NCBI GenBank assembly: GCA_025058915.1
Contig: JANXEC010000005.1
Location: 1-20,913 of the forward strand
Direction: 5' to 3'
Length of the DNA stretch: 20,913 nucleotides
From: Microcaldota archaeon
GTDB lineage: Archaea; Micrarchaeota; Micrarchaeia; Anstonellales; J096
The position numbers and the translations under genes are program-made. The notes beneath the pieces are model-generated. The model had not been told where the DNA came from. It did not search any database and saw only the letters and a program-made list of their open reading frames with translations. Of this stretch, positions 1 through 6,357 are shown one piece after another. Every line of letters starts with the position of its first letter. Position 1 is the stretch's first letter.

Positions 1-631
1 TTATCTGTATCTCTTTCTTTATCTCCTGTGCCTGCTGAGGCTTTAGCATAGGTTCTACCTCTGGAGGAGTTATCATAACCTCTACACCTACCACGCCTGC
101 CTTGGTTACTGCCTGGTGATTGATTTTCTTCACATACTTTCTGAGATCTCCTGCCTTTGGTATGAATCCAAAATATGCCTTGATCTTCCTTGCCTTTGCA
201 CCTCTTGCGCCTAGCTTTCCCTTAACATATATTTCCCCTCCGATAGCTCCTGCCTCCTTGATCTTGTAGAGATATTTATATATTATAGTCCTGATCGGTT
301 TGTTAGTCTGTAGTGCTTCCTCTATAAAACTAGCCACTACTGCAGGTTCTAGTATATAATTCTTTGTTCTAAATACCTCTATGTTTACATTCTGCAATTT
401 CAATTCTGTTGTGGCATAGTCTTTGATCTTAGCAATCAATTCACTCTTGTTCGCATACTCTTTGCTCATGGGGAAGTATTCTAGACTAACCCTGGTTTCC
501 ATAGGTAGTTTCTGAATTTTCAGATCTATCACAACAACTCCTATCTCTTTGAGCATCCTTCTAAGTCTCTCGACCATGATCAGTTCTGCTACTCTATTTG
601 ATATGAACTTAGTTCTCTGCTCCTTTAACAT
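1..631 (-). CDS. rps3: Ribosomal protein uS3, partial (3' end beyond left edge)
   Basis: Small-subunit protein at the mRNA entry channel. Reading the minus strand from an ATG at 629-631 gives 210 codons with no stop before the window edge, so the C-terminus is missing. The N-terminal part (about residues 8-95) fits the uS3 KH domain, starting near KFISNRVAELI. The C-terminal domain carries the glycine/basic stretch GGEIYVKGKLGARGAKA (131-147) and VGVEVMITPPE (181-191), both typical of archaeal uS3. The start overlaps the end of uL22 by 23 nt and has a GGTGA ribosome-binding site 5 nt upstream, inside the uL22 coding sequence. In most archaea the next genes would be uL29 and Rnp1; these would lie outside the window if present. 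Confidence 0.95.
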   Translation of the reverse strand, partial: MLKEQRTKFISNRVAELIMVERLRRMLKEIGVVVIDLKIQKLPMETRVSLEYFPMSKEYANKSELIAKIKDYATTELKLQNVNIEVFRTKNYILEPAVVASFIEEALQTNKPIRTIIYKYLYKIKEAGAIGGEIYVKGKLGARGAKARKIKAYFGFIPKAGDLRKYVKKINHQAVTKAGVVGVEVMITPPEVEPMLKPQQAQEIKKEIQI

Positions 632-1037
632 CTCTCTCACCCAATATTATTTCAGCCCTTGCAAGCACAAGTCTCTGTCTAAAGGGTTTCCCTTTAGGTT
701 GTATTCTGTAGTACATAGCTTTCTTGTTTGCAGATATGTGGATGATTTTGAGATTGTTCTCATCCATCCCTCTCTGCTTGGCATTTGAGACACATGAGTT
801 AAGTAGTTTCAGTAATATTCTAGCCTCTTTCTTAGGAAATCTGCCTTTTATTCCTCTTTCCCTATGACCCATCTTCTTGTTATACCTTCGATATGGAACA
901 TACATCTCACCCTTTATAACTCTCTCAAGTATATCCTTTGCCTCCTTCACATCCCTGTATCTCAGTAGATTTGATATCTCAACTAGATCTTTGTATGAAG
1001 CATCTACTCCTTCGATTCTAGCACTGGCAGTTTTCAT
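609..1037 (-). CDS. rpl22: Ribosomal protein uL22
   Basis: Large-subunit protein that lines the nascent-peptide exit tunnel. The translation is about 142 residues. The family pattern VPYRRYNKKMGHRERG lies in the first half and the C-terminal part reads IHISANKKAMYYRIQPKGK, followed by the end of the tunnel hairpin. Three in-frame starts exist: GTG 1046, ATG 1043 and ATG 1037. I choose 1037 because an AGTGA ribosome-binding site ends 5 nt before it, matching the spacing of the other genes here, and the family N-terminus begins about there. It sits between uS19 (a few nt upstream or overlapping, depending on the start) and uS3 (23-nt overlap), the usual S10-operon order. Confidence 0.95.
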   Translation of the reverse strand: MKTASARIEGVDASYKDLVEISNLLRYRDVKEAKDILERVIKGEMYVPYRRYNKKMGHRERGIKGRFPKKEARILLKLLNSCVSNAKQRGMDENNLKIIHISANKKAMYYRIQPKGKPFRQRLVLARAEIILGERDVKGAEN

Positions 1038-1042
1038 GTTCA

Positions 1043-1462
1043 TCACTTCATGGCTATGAACTTACTACCTCTAGTAGCTCCGATACCAGGACCAGCATGT
1101 TTCTCGAATTTAGTTGTGAATGAGAATTCTCCTAGCCTATGTCCTAATTTTTCCACAGTTATCTCCACAGGTTTCCACTCCTTCCCATTGTACACCAGGA
1201 ACTTCAGACCTAGCCATTCGGGGATTATCACTGCCTCTCTACAATGTGTCCTTACACCTGCCTCTAGTTTCTTAGGGTTTTTACTCTTCATCTTTCTGAT
1301 CTTCAGTATTAATTTCCTGTACTCCTGATTCTTACCTTCAAGTGCTCTCCTGATTGCTCTCCTCTCCCTACTCTTGACAATATTTATGAATTTCTCTAGA
1401 TCTATATCCTTCATCTGATTTTCAGAGTATCCTTTTCTTAGATTAGGTTGGTAATTATACAT
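1043..1462 (-). CDS. rps19: Ribosomal protein uS19
   Basis: Small-subunit head protein contacting uS13 and the A-site region. The translation is about 139 residues. The C-terminal half has the archaeal uS19 signature: THCREAVIIPEWLGLKFLVYNGKEW, then KLGHRLGEFSFTTKFEKHAGPGIGATRGSKF with a few residues between. The N-terminal extension of about 50 residues is basic and normal for archaea. Two adjacent ATG codons are possible starts (1465 and 1462). The second gives a 4-nt spacing from the GGTGA site, in line with neighbouring genes. It follows uL2 after a short gap and precedes uL22. Confidence 0.95.
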   Translation of the reverse strand: MYNYQPNLRKGYSENQMKDIDLEKFINIVKSRERRAIRRALEGKNQEYRKLILKIRKMKSKNPKKLEAGVRTHCREAVIIPEWLGLKFLVYNGKEWKPVEITVEKLGHRLGEFSFTTKFEKHAGPGIGATRGSKFIAMK

Positions 1463-1477
1463 CATCTCACCTCAGCA

Positions 1478-2188
1478 TCATGATTTTGCCTTCTTCCTAC
1501 CTGTGGATCTAGCAGCAAGATGTCCGACCTTCTGTCCTGGAGCAGCGTTTCTAGATACTGTTGTGGCCTTACCTTCATGGTGCTGCTTACCTCCATGAGG
1601 GTGATCATAAGGTGACATCTTAACTCCTCTATTTCTAGGCCATATTCTGTGTAGTTTCCTGTATCTATAATACGCATTACCTGCTTTCACTAGAGGTTTG
1701 TCTCTGTATCCTCCTCCTGACACTACACCTACTATTGCCCTAGCCTCCTTAGGAAGTACTATAACTTTTCTGCTAGGGAGTTTAACATATACTCCTTTCT
1801 CATCCCTAGATAGTACAATACCATACCCTCCTGCAGATCTTATGTATTTCCCTCCATCGAGCCTCTTGTTTTCTATCATGTACACATAATAACCATCTGG
1901 GATTCTATCCAATGGTAATATGTTTCCTATGTTTGGAATATCTCCATTTATCTGTATCTCTTGCCCCACATACAATCCCTCTGCTGCAGGAACATAGAAA
2001 GTATATTTATCTGTCTGTATCTTTGCTATTACAGCTGTTCTTACAGGATCATCTATCAGATCTACAACTCTTCCAGTATGTTTCTCCTCTGTTTTAGGCA
2101 ACATTACTCTGTATTTTGTTATAGTATCTGGAACTCTGTATCTTCCAGTTCCACTACCCCTTACCTGTTGCTTTAGTCTCTTACCCAT
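1478..2188 (-). CDS. rpl2: Ribosomal protein uL2
   Basis: Core large-subunit protein needed for subunit joining and for organising the peptidyl transferase centre. The 236-residue length is close to the archaeal norm. The N-terminus (GKRLKQQVRGSGTGRYRVP) and the C-terminal segment with YDHPHGGKQHHEGK and SRNAAPGQKVGHLAARSTG are diagnostic. The histidine-rich DHPHGG stretch corresponds to the conserved functional loop. The start is ATG 2188 with a GGGTGA site 4 nt upstream; the TGA within that site is the stop codon of uL23, so termination and initiation sites are interlocked. The protein ends in a basic KKAKS tail. Confidence 0.97.
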   Translation of the reverse strand: MGKRLKQQVRGSGTGRYRVPDTITKYRVMLPKTEEKHTGRVVDLIDDPVRTAVIAKIQTDKYTFYVPAAEGLYVGQEIQINGDIPNIGNILPLDRIPDGYYVYMIENKRLDGGKYIRSAGGYGIVLSRDEKGVYVKLPSRKVIVLPKEARAIVGVVSGGGYRDKPLVKAGNAYYRYRKLHRIWPRNRGVKMSPYDHPHGGKQHHEGKATTVSRNAAPGQKVGHLAARSTGRKKAKS

Positions 2189-2192
2189 AGTC

Positions 2193-2435
2193 TCACCCGA
2201 TAGTCAATCGATCCAATATCTCTTGAGCATTCTGATCCTTGGCAAGTTTTACTATAGCTATCTTCTGTCCTCTCATGTTTATGTGCGTTCTGATAGATTC
2301 TACTTTGATATTGAATACTTTCTCTAGATACTCTCTGATCTGGGGCTTGGTTGCTCTGATATCTACTATGAAATATATCTTGTTGTTACTGATATCATTC
2401 ATAGATTTTTCAGTCTTCAGAATATCTATTATCAT
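2193..2435 (-). CDS. rpl23: Ribosomal protein uL23
   Basis: Exit-tunnel rim protein and docking site for SRP and the translocon. At 80 residues it is the minimal archaeal form. It opens with IIDILKTEKSMNDISNNKIYFIVD, contains the family IRATKPQIREYLEKVFNIKVESIRTHI segment, then the basic hairpin and the closing helix QNAQEILDRLTIG. The ATG overlaps the uL4 stop as ATGA and is preceded by GGTGA at 4 nt, so translation is probably coupled to uL4. It lies between uL4 and uL2 as in canonical S10 operons. Confidence 0.96.
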   Translation of the reverse strand: MIIDILKTEKSMNDISNNKIYFIVDIRATKPQIREYLEKVFNIKVESIRTHINMRGQKIAIVKLAKDQNAQEILDRLTIG

Positions 2436-2446
2436 GATATCACCCT
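2432..2446 (-). promoter_or_regulatory. uL4/uL23 coupling element
   Basis: The 15 bases AGGGTGATATCATGA encode the uL4 C-terminus (RVIS-stop), the GGTGA ribosome-binding site of uL23 and the overlapping ATGA stop/start. The same layout recurs at the ends of uL3, uL5 and uL6. Confidence 0.8.
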
Positions 2447-3169
2447 AACACCAATTCTCTCCATCAACTCCCTGAAAGCACTCTCTGATATTATGAGATT
2501 TCTGTTATTCAGTGATCCACCTGGAGCTATGTCTCTAACCATAAGATTCTTATACTCTCTAAACCTAATTCCCTGTATGTTTGAGAATCCCTTTCCTCCC
2601 TCCTTCACCACGACAGTAGCCTTTACAGGAACTCTATATGCCCTCTGTTTCCTCCTATGTCTTACTCCTGTGATTCTCTTGCTTTCCACATCTATATTCC
2701 CAATGAATTTAGTTACTACTCTAATCCCATCCTTTGTTTTCTTAATGCTCTCTAGATCCCTAACCACAAACAATCTAGCACCAAACACACTATGTATCAT
2801 TCCTAGAGTTCTCTCTTTCTTGTTCACCTTTTCCTCTATAATTTTCTCAGGCTTAGGTGGATGTGCTCTCCTACCTTTCACAGACTGAGGAACTACTCTA
2901 ACCCGTCCATATCTACCTCCTCCTAGGAGCTCTCTAGGTAGTCTTGCCTGACCCTGATCTTTCAGAGATCCATATATCCCTTCTCTCCCAACAAATCTAG
3001 CTGAAGTATCCATACCTGCCCATCTGTAATTACCTTTTGGCTGATACATCTTGCTCTCTTCACCTAAAACCACTCTTCTAATTATGTCATGTCTTATATA
3101 TCTTATCTCTAGATCCACTTGAATCTCACCTATCACATTTGCATTCAGATCGTATATGTTTATTTTCAT
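2432..3169 (-). CDS. rpl4: Ribosomal protein uL4
   Basis: Large-subunit protein whose extended loop reaches the exit tunnel. The 245-residue translation has the archaeal pattern: N-terminal MKINIYDLNANVIGEI, then the loop PKGNYRWAGMDTSARFVGREGIYG and GGGRYGRVRVVPQSVKGRRAHPPK, then the globular part ending at RELMERIGVRVIS. The start overlaps the uL3 stop as ATGA with GGTGA 4 nt upstream. Its own last codons (AGG GTG ATA TCA TGA) likewise contain the ribosome-binding site and start of uL23. No truncation or frameshift is visible. Confidence 0.97.
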   Translation of the reverse strand: MKINIYDLNANVIGEIQVDLEIRYIRHDIIRRVVLGEESKMYQPKGNYRWAGMDTSARFVGREGIYGSLKDQGQARLPRELLGGGRYGRVRVVPQSVKGRRAHPPKPEKIIEEKVNKKERTLGMIHSVFGARLFVVRDLESIKKTKDGIRVVTKFIGNIDVESKRITGVRHRRKQRAYRVPVKATVVVKEGGKGFSNIQGIRFREYKNLMVRDIAPGGSLNNRNLIISESAFRELMERIGVRVIS

Positions 3170-3180
3170 ATTATCACCTT
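3166..3180 (-). promoter_or_regulatory. uL3/uL4 coupling element
   Basis: The 15 bases AAGGTGATAATATGA encode the uL3 C-terminus (KVII-stop) and at the same time carry the GGTGA ribosome-binding site for uL4, 4 nt before its ATG. Stop and start overlap as ATGA. Confidence 0.8.
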
Positions 3181-4083
3181 GATGTCTTTGAGCTCAGTAT
3201 GAGATTTAGGTCTTACACCTAACCTTATGGCTACAGGTCTCTTTGTAGGACCAGGTATGCTACCTTTGAGTATTACATAATCTCCTTTGGTGAATCCGTA
3301 ATGATCAAATTTCATATCTATTTTACCAGAACCAATCAACATGATAGTCTTGTTGAGCTCGACTCTGTTATGATATCCCATCTGACCCGCTCGAGGTACA
3401 TAATACATCACATAGTGAGGATGCCAAGGTCCAAGTGTACCTACATGCCTTACCTTACCAGTAGCCTTTCTCCTCTGTTTCGCAACACCGAATCTCTTTA
3501 TCTCTCCTTGCCATCCCTTTCCTTTACTGACTGCCCCAACATCAACAACATCTCCGACCCTAAAGATTTCAGAGAATTTCACTGTTTTGCCCAGATATTT
3601 CTTTGCTATATTCATCTTGTCCTTTACACTTTTTCCTCCTATACCTATCTCGGCTCTCAGAGGATGATTTATTTCTACACTGCCTGTTAGGGTAGGATCG
3701 GAGTAGATCAGCAAAGTTATATCTTCTATCTGAGACTCTTCCGGAGTTTCCACTTTGTTCTTGATGTTTTTAATCCCCAATCTCTCAAGAATCTTGGCAT
3801 CATCAGATATAATATCTTTCACACTCCCTCCTTTGAGGTAGTATCTAATCCCATACACAAACATAGGTGGAACCTCAACAACAGTTCCTCCACATACCTC
3901 TGTGTTTGTTACTCTATCAACATTTATTCTGTAACTCAGAGATACCATACCTACTTTGTATCCTATAAATCCAAGTATTTCCCTATCTCCTCTCCAGTAT
4001 CTGAATCTATACATCAAACTATCTGCTCTCTTCCTAGGTCTGAAGGCAAGGGACCCTCTCCTTGGTTTTCGAATATCAGTCAT
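3166..4083 (-). CDS. rpl3: Ribosomal protein uL3
   Basis: Early-assembly large-subunit protein near the peptidyl transferase centre. The 305 residues are somewhat shorter than most archaeal uL3. Diagnostic parts are the N-terminus (PRRGSLAFRPRKRADS), GFIGYKVGMVSLSYRI, and the central loop running from GDVVDVGAVSKGKGWQGEIKRF through VRHVGTLGPWHPHYVMYYVPRAGQMGYHNR. The final part reads YVILKGSIPGPTKRPVAIRLGVRPK. It is the first gene of the S10-type operon, with a TATA-like box at 4126-4134 and a short leader containing AGGTGA 6 nt before the ATG. tRNA-Gln lies immediately upstream on the same strand. Confidence 0.97.
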   Translation of the reverse strand: MTDIRKPRRGSLAFRPRKRADSLMYRFRYWRGDREILGFIGYKVGMVSLSYRINVDRVTNTEVCGGTVVEVPPMFVYGIRYYLKGGSVKDIISDDAKILERLGIKNIKNKVETPEESQIEDITLLIYSDPTLTGSVEINHPLRAEIGIGGKSVKDKMNIAKKYLGKTVKFSEIFRVGDVVDVGAVSKGKGWQGEIKRFGVAKQRRKATGKVRHVGTLGPWHPHYVMYYVPRAGQMGYHNRVELNKTIMLIGSGKIDMKFDHYGFTKGDYVILKGSIPGPTKRPVAIRLGVRPKSHTELKDIKVII

Positions 4084-4125
4084 TTTGATTCACCTACGAG
4101 ATTGTCAATATATATTCAAAGAAAC

Positions 4126-4134
4126 GTTTTAAAA
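4126..4134 (-). promoter_or_regulatory. TATA box for the uL3 operon
   Basis: TTTTAAAAC on the minus strand lies just after the 3' end of tRNA-Gln. Its centre is about 47 bp from the uL3 ATG, which predicts a leader of about 20 nt. That fits the presence of AGGTGA in this leader. A second AT-rich stretch (ATATATAT, near 4110) is a weaker alternative. Confidence 0.55.
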
Positions 4135-4138
4135 TGTA

Positions 4139-4211
4139 TAGCCCCGCCAGGATTCGAACCTGGGTTCCCGGGTCCAAAGCCCGGTGTCCTGGACCACTAG
4201 ACGACGGGGCT
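4139..4211 (-). tRNA. tRNA-Gln (anticodon TTG)
   Basis: A 73-nt cloverleaf. The acceptor AGCCCCG pairs with CGGGGCT and the discriminator is A. The D-stem is GTCT/GGAC, the anticodon stem CCGGG/CCCGG with loop CTTTGGA, and the T-arm CCAGG-TTCGAAT-CCTGG. Anticodon TTG reads CAA and, by wobble, CAG. The CCA end is not encoded. The first two bases (A1, G2) are also the last two bases of the TAG stop codon of the 240-aa gene upstream. A TATA-like element at 4234-4240 lies about 26 bp before A1, so it may be transcribed independently. Confidence 0.96.
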
Positions 4212-4932
4212 ATGCTCTTATTCTCTTCTCTAGGTTTATATCGATCTTGTTCAGTAAATCTATTTGAAACTTGCTCCTATTTAGATTAGATCTAATATCA
4301 AAATAATTTGCTATGCCTCTGATCTGTTCTGGGTTGTTCAGGATTTCAATCACCTTTTTGAGATTATTTATAATATCATCTAGTTCTTCGATGAACTCTA
4401 TCTGTTTTATAGAGTCTCTTTCAATCTCCAGGAATTCTTTCATCACCTCCAGTAACTTCTTGGGCGTATCTATCTTACCAACTCCATCAAGTATGTTTCC
4501 TGTTTGAGATCTCTTAACAACTACCTCCACTAGGAAAACACCCAAAGATGCGAGGGCGTAACTCGTGGAGGAAATCTTCTGATATATCAAAGCCTGTGTA
4601 TCATCTCTAGTATATTTCTGTTGATAGTCTCTGTAGAGTACATCTCTTACAATAGCATCAGATAATAATCTATCAACATCCAATTCTAATACAATTCTTT
4701 CACCCTCAGTGGCGAATATAAATTTATACACTGAACTTTTTAGTATCTCTGACATCTGTTTCTTAGCGTCTAGACGCTCTATTACATGTCTCAACCTCTG
4801 TTCAATTCTATTGTAATTATCATCTGTAGGTTGTATGACAGGTTCTATTTCATCTTTTGTTTTAATACTGTATAGTCTTGCTTCAATATAATCCCTGAAT
4901 TTCTTTTCAGATGTTCTCTCCGATCTTATCAT
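4210..4932 (-). CDS. Unknown helical protein, 240 aa
   Basis: I do not recognise a family. The translation is soluble-looking, charged and predicted mostly helical, with no signal peptide or clear membrane span. The most hydrophobic stretch is SYALASLGVFLVEVVV near the middle, too short and isolated to call a membrane segment. The C-terminal half (FLEIERDSIKQIEFIEEL onward) has heptad-like spacing suggesting a coiled coil. The ATG has no ribosome-binding site; a TATA-like ATTTAAAG at 4958-4965 is about 30 bp upstream, so the mRNA is probably leaderless or nearly so. The TAG stop overlaps the first two bases of tRNA-Gln. AT content is higher than in the ribosomal genes. Confidence 0.75.
   Translation of the reverse strand: MIRSERTSEKKFRDYIEARLYSIKTKDEIEPVIQPTDDNYNRIEQRLRHVIERLDAKKQMSEILKSSVYKFIFATEGERIVLELDVDRLLSDAIVRDVLYRDYQQKYTRDDTQALIYQKISSTSYALASLGVFLVEVVVKRSQTGNILDGVGKIDTPKKLLEVMKEFLEIERDSIKQIEFIEELDDIINNLKKVIEILNNPEQIRGIANYFDIRSNLNRSKFQIDLLNKIDINLEKRIRA
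4234..4240 (-). promoter_or_regulatory. Putative TATA box for tRNA-Gln inside the 240-aa gene
   Basis: TATAAAC on the minus strand is centred about 26 bp before the mature 5' end of tRNA-Gln, the distance expected between an archaeal TATA box and its start site. It lies within codons for the C-terminus of the 240-aa protein. Confidence 0.5.
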
Positions 4933-4957
4933 AATTATGTTAGAAATATCTAAAACT

Positions 4958-4965
4958 CTTTAAAT
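4958..4965 (-). promoter_or_regulatory. TATA box for the 240-aa gene
   Basis: ATTTAAAG on the minus strand falls directly after the TAA stop (4968-4970) of the 345-aa gene and about 30 bp before the ATG at 4932. No SD is present near that ATG. Confidence 0.5.
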
Positions 4966-4967
4966 TC

Positions 4968-6005
4968 TTATGCTTTCATCGATTGATTCAACTGATCGTA
5001 GGGTTCTTCTCGAGTAGAAGAACTTATCTGTTTATCTATCTCTAACTTAAGTAAATAAAACAACAGAGGTATCAAATCGTTGGATATTGAATTAAATTCC
5101 TTTATAGCATTTTTATATTGCTCAAAATTATTGTTCAAATCCCTTAGAATAATCAAAAACTTTTCATTATTCAGGAGATTTATACGATTAGAATCTAAAT
5201 AGCTCCTGAAATTATTATCTCTGTAAAATTTGTATGCTTTATCTAATATTTCGTAAAATTTATCGCTGATTTGGATTAGTTTTTTATTGAGTTTCAGTGT
5301 ATTAATATTTATCTCTTTTAATTTCAGTGTATCAATATGTTCTATCATTCCATTAAGATCTAATTTTATGAGTTCAAATGCATATTTTATGCTCAGGCTA
5401 TTGAAATTAACTGAAAATGGAACCACTAGAGCCTTCCAAGTAGAGAGAGTATTCTTCAACGATCTTGGATCATCGTTTCTGATCTCTTCAAGAATCTCTT
5501 TATTATAATTCATAGCTCTTATTATGTGAGTTTGTATCTCAAATACAGTCTCTAAAATGTTTCTTAGAATAAGCGGCTCGTTATGATTCAGATTGTTCAA
5601 CATAAGTAGATGATACAGTCTAAAATGCATCCCTAGGTCAAATATAGTTTGATCGTGTAAGTTAATACTAGGAATCTGATCATCAGTTTCAGTATTGAAG
5701 AGTTTTGTTAGAAGTTGTTTGTAATTCTTATTAAACTTCTCCTCATCCAAACTCACTAGATTCTTCCGAATTCTATCTCTTAATTCTGGCATGATCTTAT
5801 CGAATATAAGTTCAACCTTGGATTTAGCTTTGTTTTGATCAAAATCACAGAACCTTGTGTCTATATTCTCTCTAATGTAAGCTTCCCACATTCCAACAAA
5901 TTTCTTTTTTACATCTTTATTTTTTATATCTTCATCTTTCATATGAAATCTGGACATACTTGTTATATCATCTACTATTTTAAAAAATCTATCTGAAACA
6001 AACAC
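4968..6005 (-). CDS. Unknown helical protein, up to 345 aa
   Basis: I do not recognise a family. The protein is rich in Asn, Ile, Lys and Leu, very AT-rich at the DNA level, and predicted almost wholly helical, with no membrane span or catalytic motif I can name. A short internal duplication reads TLKLKEININ then TLKLNKKLIQ. The longest reading starts at GTG 6005, 6 nt after the eL40 stop, without a ribosome-binding site. An alternative is ATG 5957 (MSRFHMKDED, 329 aa), which has a TATA-like TTTTTTAAAATAG centred about 25 bp upstream and would be leaderless. The sequence cannot decide between them. It is probably cotranscribed with tRNA-Ile and eL40 if the GTG is used. Confidence 0.7.
   Translation of the reverse strand: MFVSDRFFKIVDDITSMSRFHMKDEDIKNKDVKKKFVGMWEAYIRENIDTRFCDFDQNKAKSKVELIFDKIMPELRDRIRKNLVSLDEEKFNKNYKQLLTKLFNTETDDQIPSINLHDQTIFDLGMHFRLYHLLMLNNLNHNEPLILRNILETVFEIQTHIIRAMNYNKEILEEIRNDDPRSLKNTLSTWKALVVPFSVNFNSLSIKYAFELIKLDLNGMIEHIDTLKLKEININTLKLNKKLIQISDKFYEILDKAYKFYRDNNFRSYLDSNRINLLNNEKFLIILRDLNNNFEQYKNAIKEFNSISNDLIPLLFYLLKLEIDKQISSSTREEPYDQLNQSMKA
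5292..5337. repeat. 30-bp tandem duplication inside the 345-aa gene
   Basis: A 16-base word at 5292-5307 (tttcagtgtattaata) recurs at 5322-5337 with one mismatch, offset by exactly 30 bp (10 codons). It gives the repeated peptide TLKLK/TLKLN and looks like a small in-frame duplication. Confidence 0.6.
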
Positions 6006-6011
6006 TTCCGA

Positions 6012-6164
6012 CTATTTCTTAATCCTTGGAGCTAGATCTTTCTTCCTGAACCTACTTCCTTTACACTTCCTGCATCTGATAACATTCACTGAGTTTTTGG
6101 TTTTACAATCCAAACATATCTTTACAGCTAACAATTCAGCGTTTCCCTCTGCAATCTTTCCCAT
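6012..6164 (-). CDS. rpl40e: Ribosomal protein eL40
   Basis: A 50-residue zinc-ribbon protein of the large subunit, too short for most gene callers. The translation starts MGKIAEGNAELLAVKICLDC and carries two CxxC pairs (C17/C20 and C31/C34), with the archaeal eL40 context CRKCKGSRFRKKDLAPR at the C-terminal end. Archaeal eL40 is free-standing, without the ubiquitin fusion found in eukaryotes. The ATG has a GGTGA site at 4 nt. This site lies in the 13 nt between the 3' end of tRNA-Ile and the ATG, so the gene is almost certainly transcribed together with that tRNA. Confidence 0.93.
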   Translation of the reverse strand: MGKIAEGNAELLAVKICLDCKTKNSVNVIRCRKCKGSRFRKKDLAPRIKK

Positions 6165-6177
6165 AATCTCACCATAG

Positions 6178-6252
6178 TGGGCCTGGTGGGATTTGAACCC
6201 ACGACCTCTCGATTATCAGTCGAGCGCTCGTACCTAACTGAGCTACAGGCCC
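6178..6252 (-). tRNA. tRNA-Ile (anticodon GAT)
   Basis: A 75-nt cloverleaf. The acceptor GGGCCTG pairs with CAGGCCC and the discriminator is A. The D-stem is GCTC/GAGC, the anticodon stem CTCGA/TCGAG with loop CTGATAA, and the T-arm GTGGG-TTCAAAT-CCCAC. Anticodon GAT reads ATC and ATT. CCA is not encoded. A TATA box lies 27 bp upstream (6275-6284), and eL40 begins 13 nt downstream. Confidence 0.97.
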
Positions 6253-6274
6253 TCTATTGAATTATCAATAAAGA

Positions 6275-6284
6275 TATTTAAAAA
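6275..6284 (-). promoter_or_regulatory. TATA box for tRNA-Ile/eL40
   Basis: TTTTTAAATA on the minus strand is centred about 27 bp before the mature 5' end of tRNA-Ile. It lies in the 105-bp gap (6253-6357), the largest in the window, which otherwise holds only the divergent promoter of the 632-aa gene. Confidence 0.7.
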
Positions 6285-6325
6285 CTTACATGAACAGAAC
6301 GAATAATTAAACCTAACTGAACTAG

Positions 6326-6335
6326 TATTAAAAAC
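6326..6335 (+). promoter_or_regulatory. TATA box for the 632-aa gene
   Basis: TATTAAAAAC is centred about 27 bp before the ATG at 6358. There is no SD at that ATG, so a leaderless transcript is likely. Confidence 0.55.
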
Positions 6336-6357
6336 ATTTTCATTGATAAAATAAAAT

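Noticed and set aside
1462..1677. 71-aa minus-strand frame inside uL2
   Set aside because: It is an alternate frame wholly inside the conserved C-terminal coding region of uL2, and the translation resembles no known protein.
6253..6357. Possible small RNA or riboswitch in the largest gap
   Set aside because: The 105 bp are AT-rich and fully accounted for by two divergent TATA boxes; no stable stem or known motif is seen.
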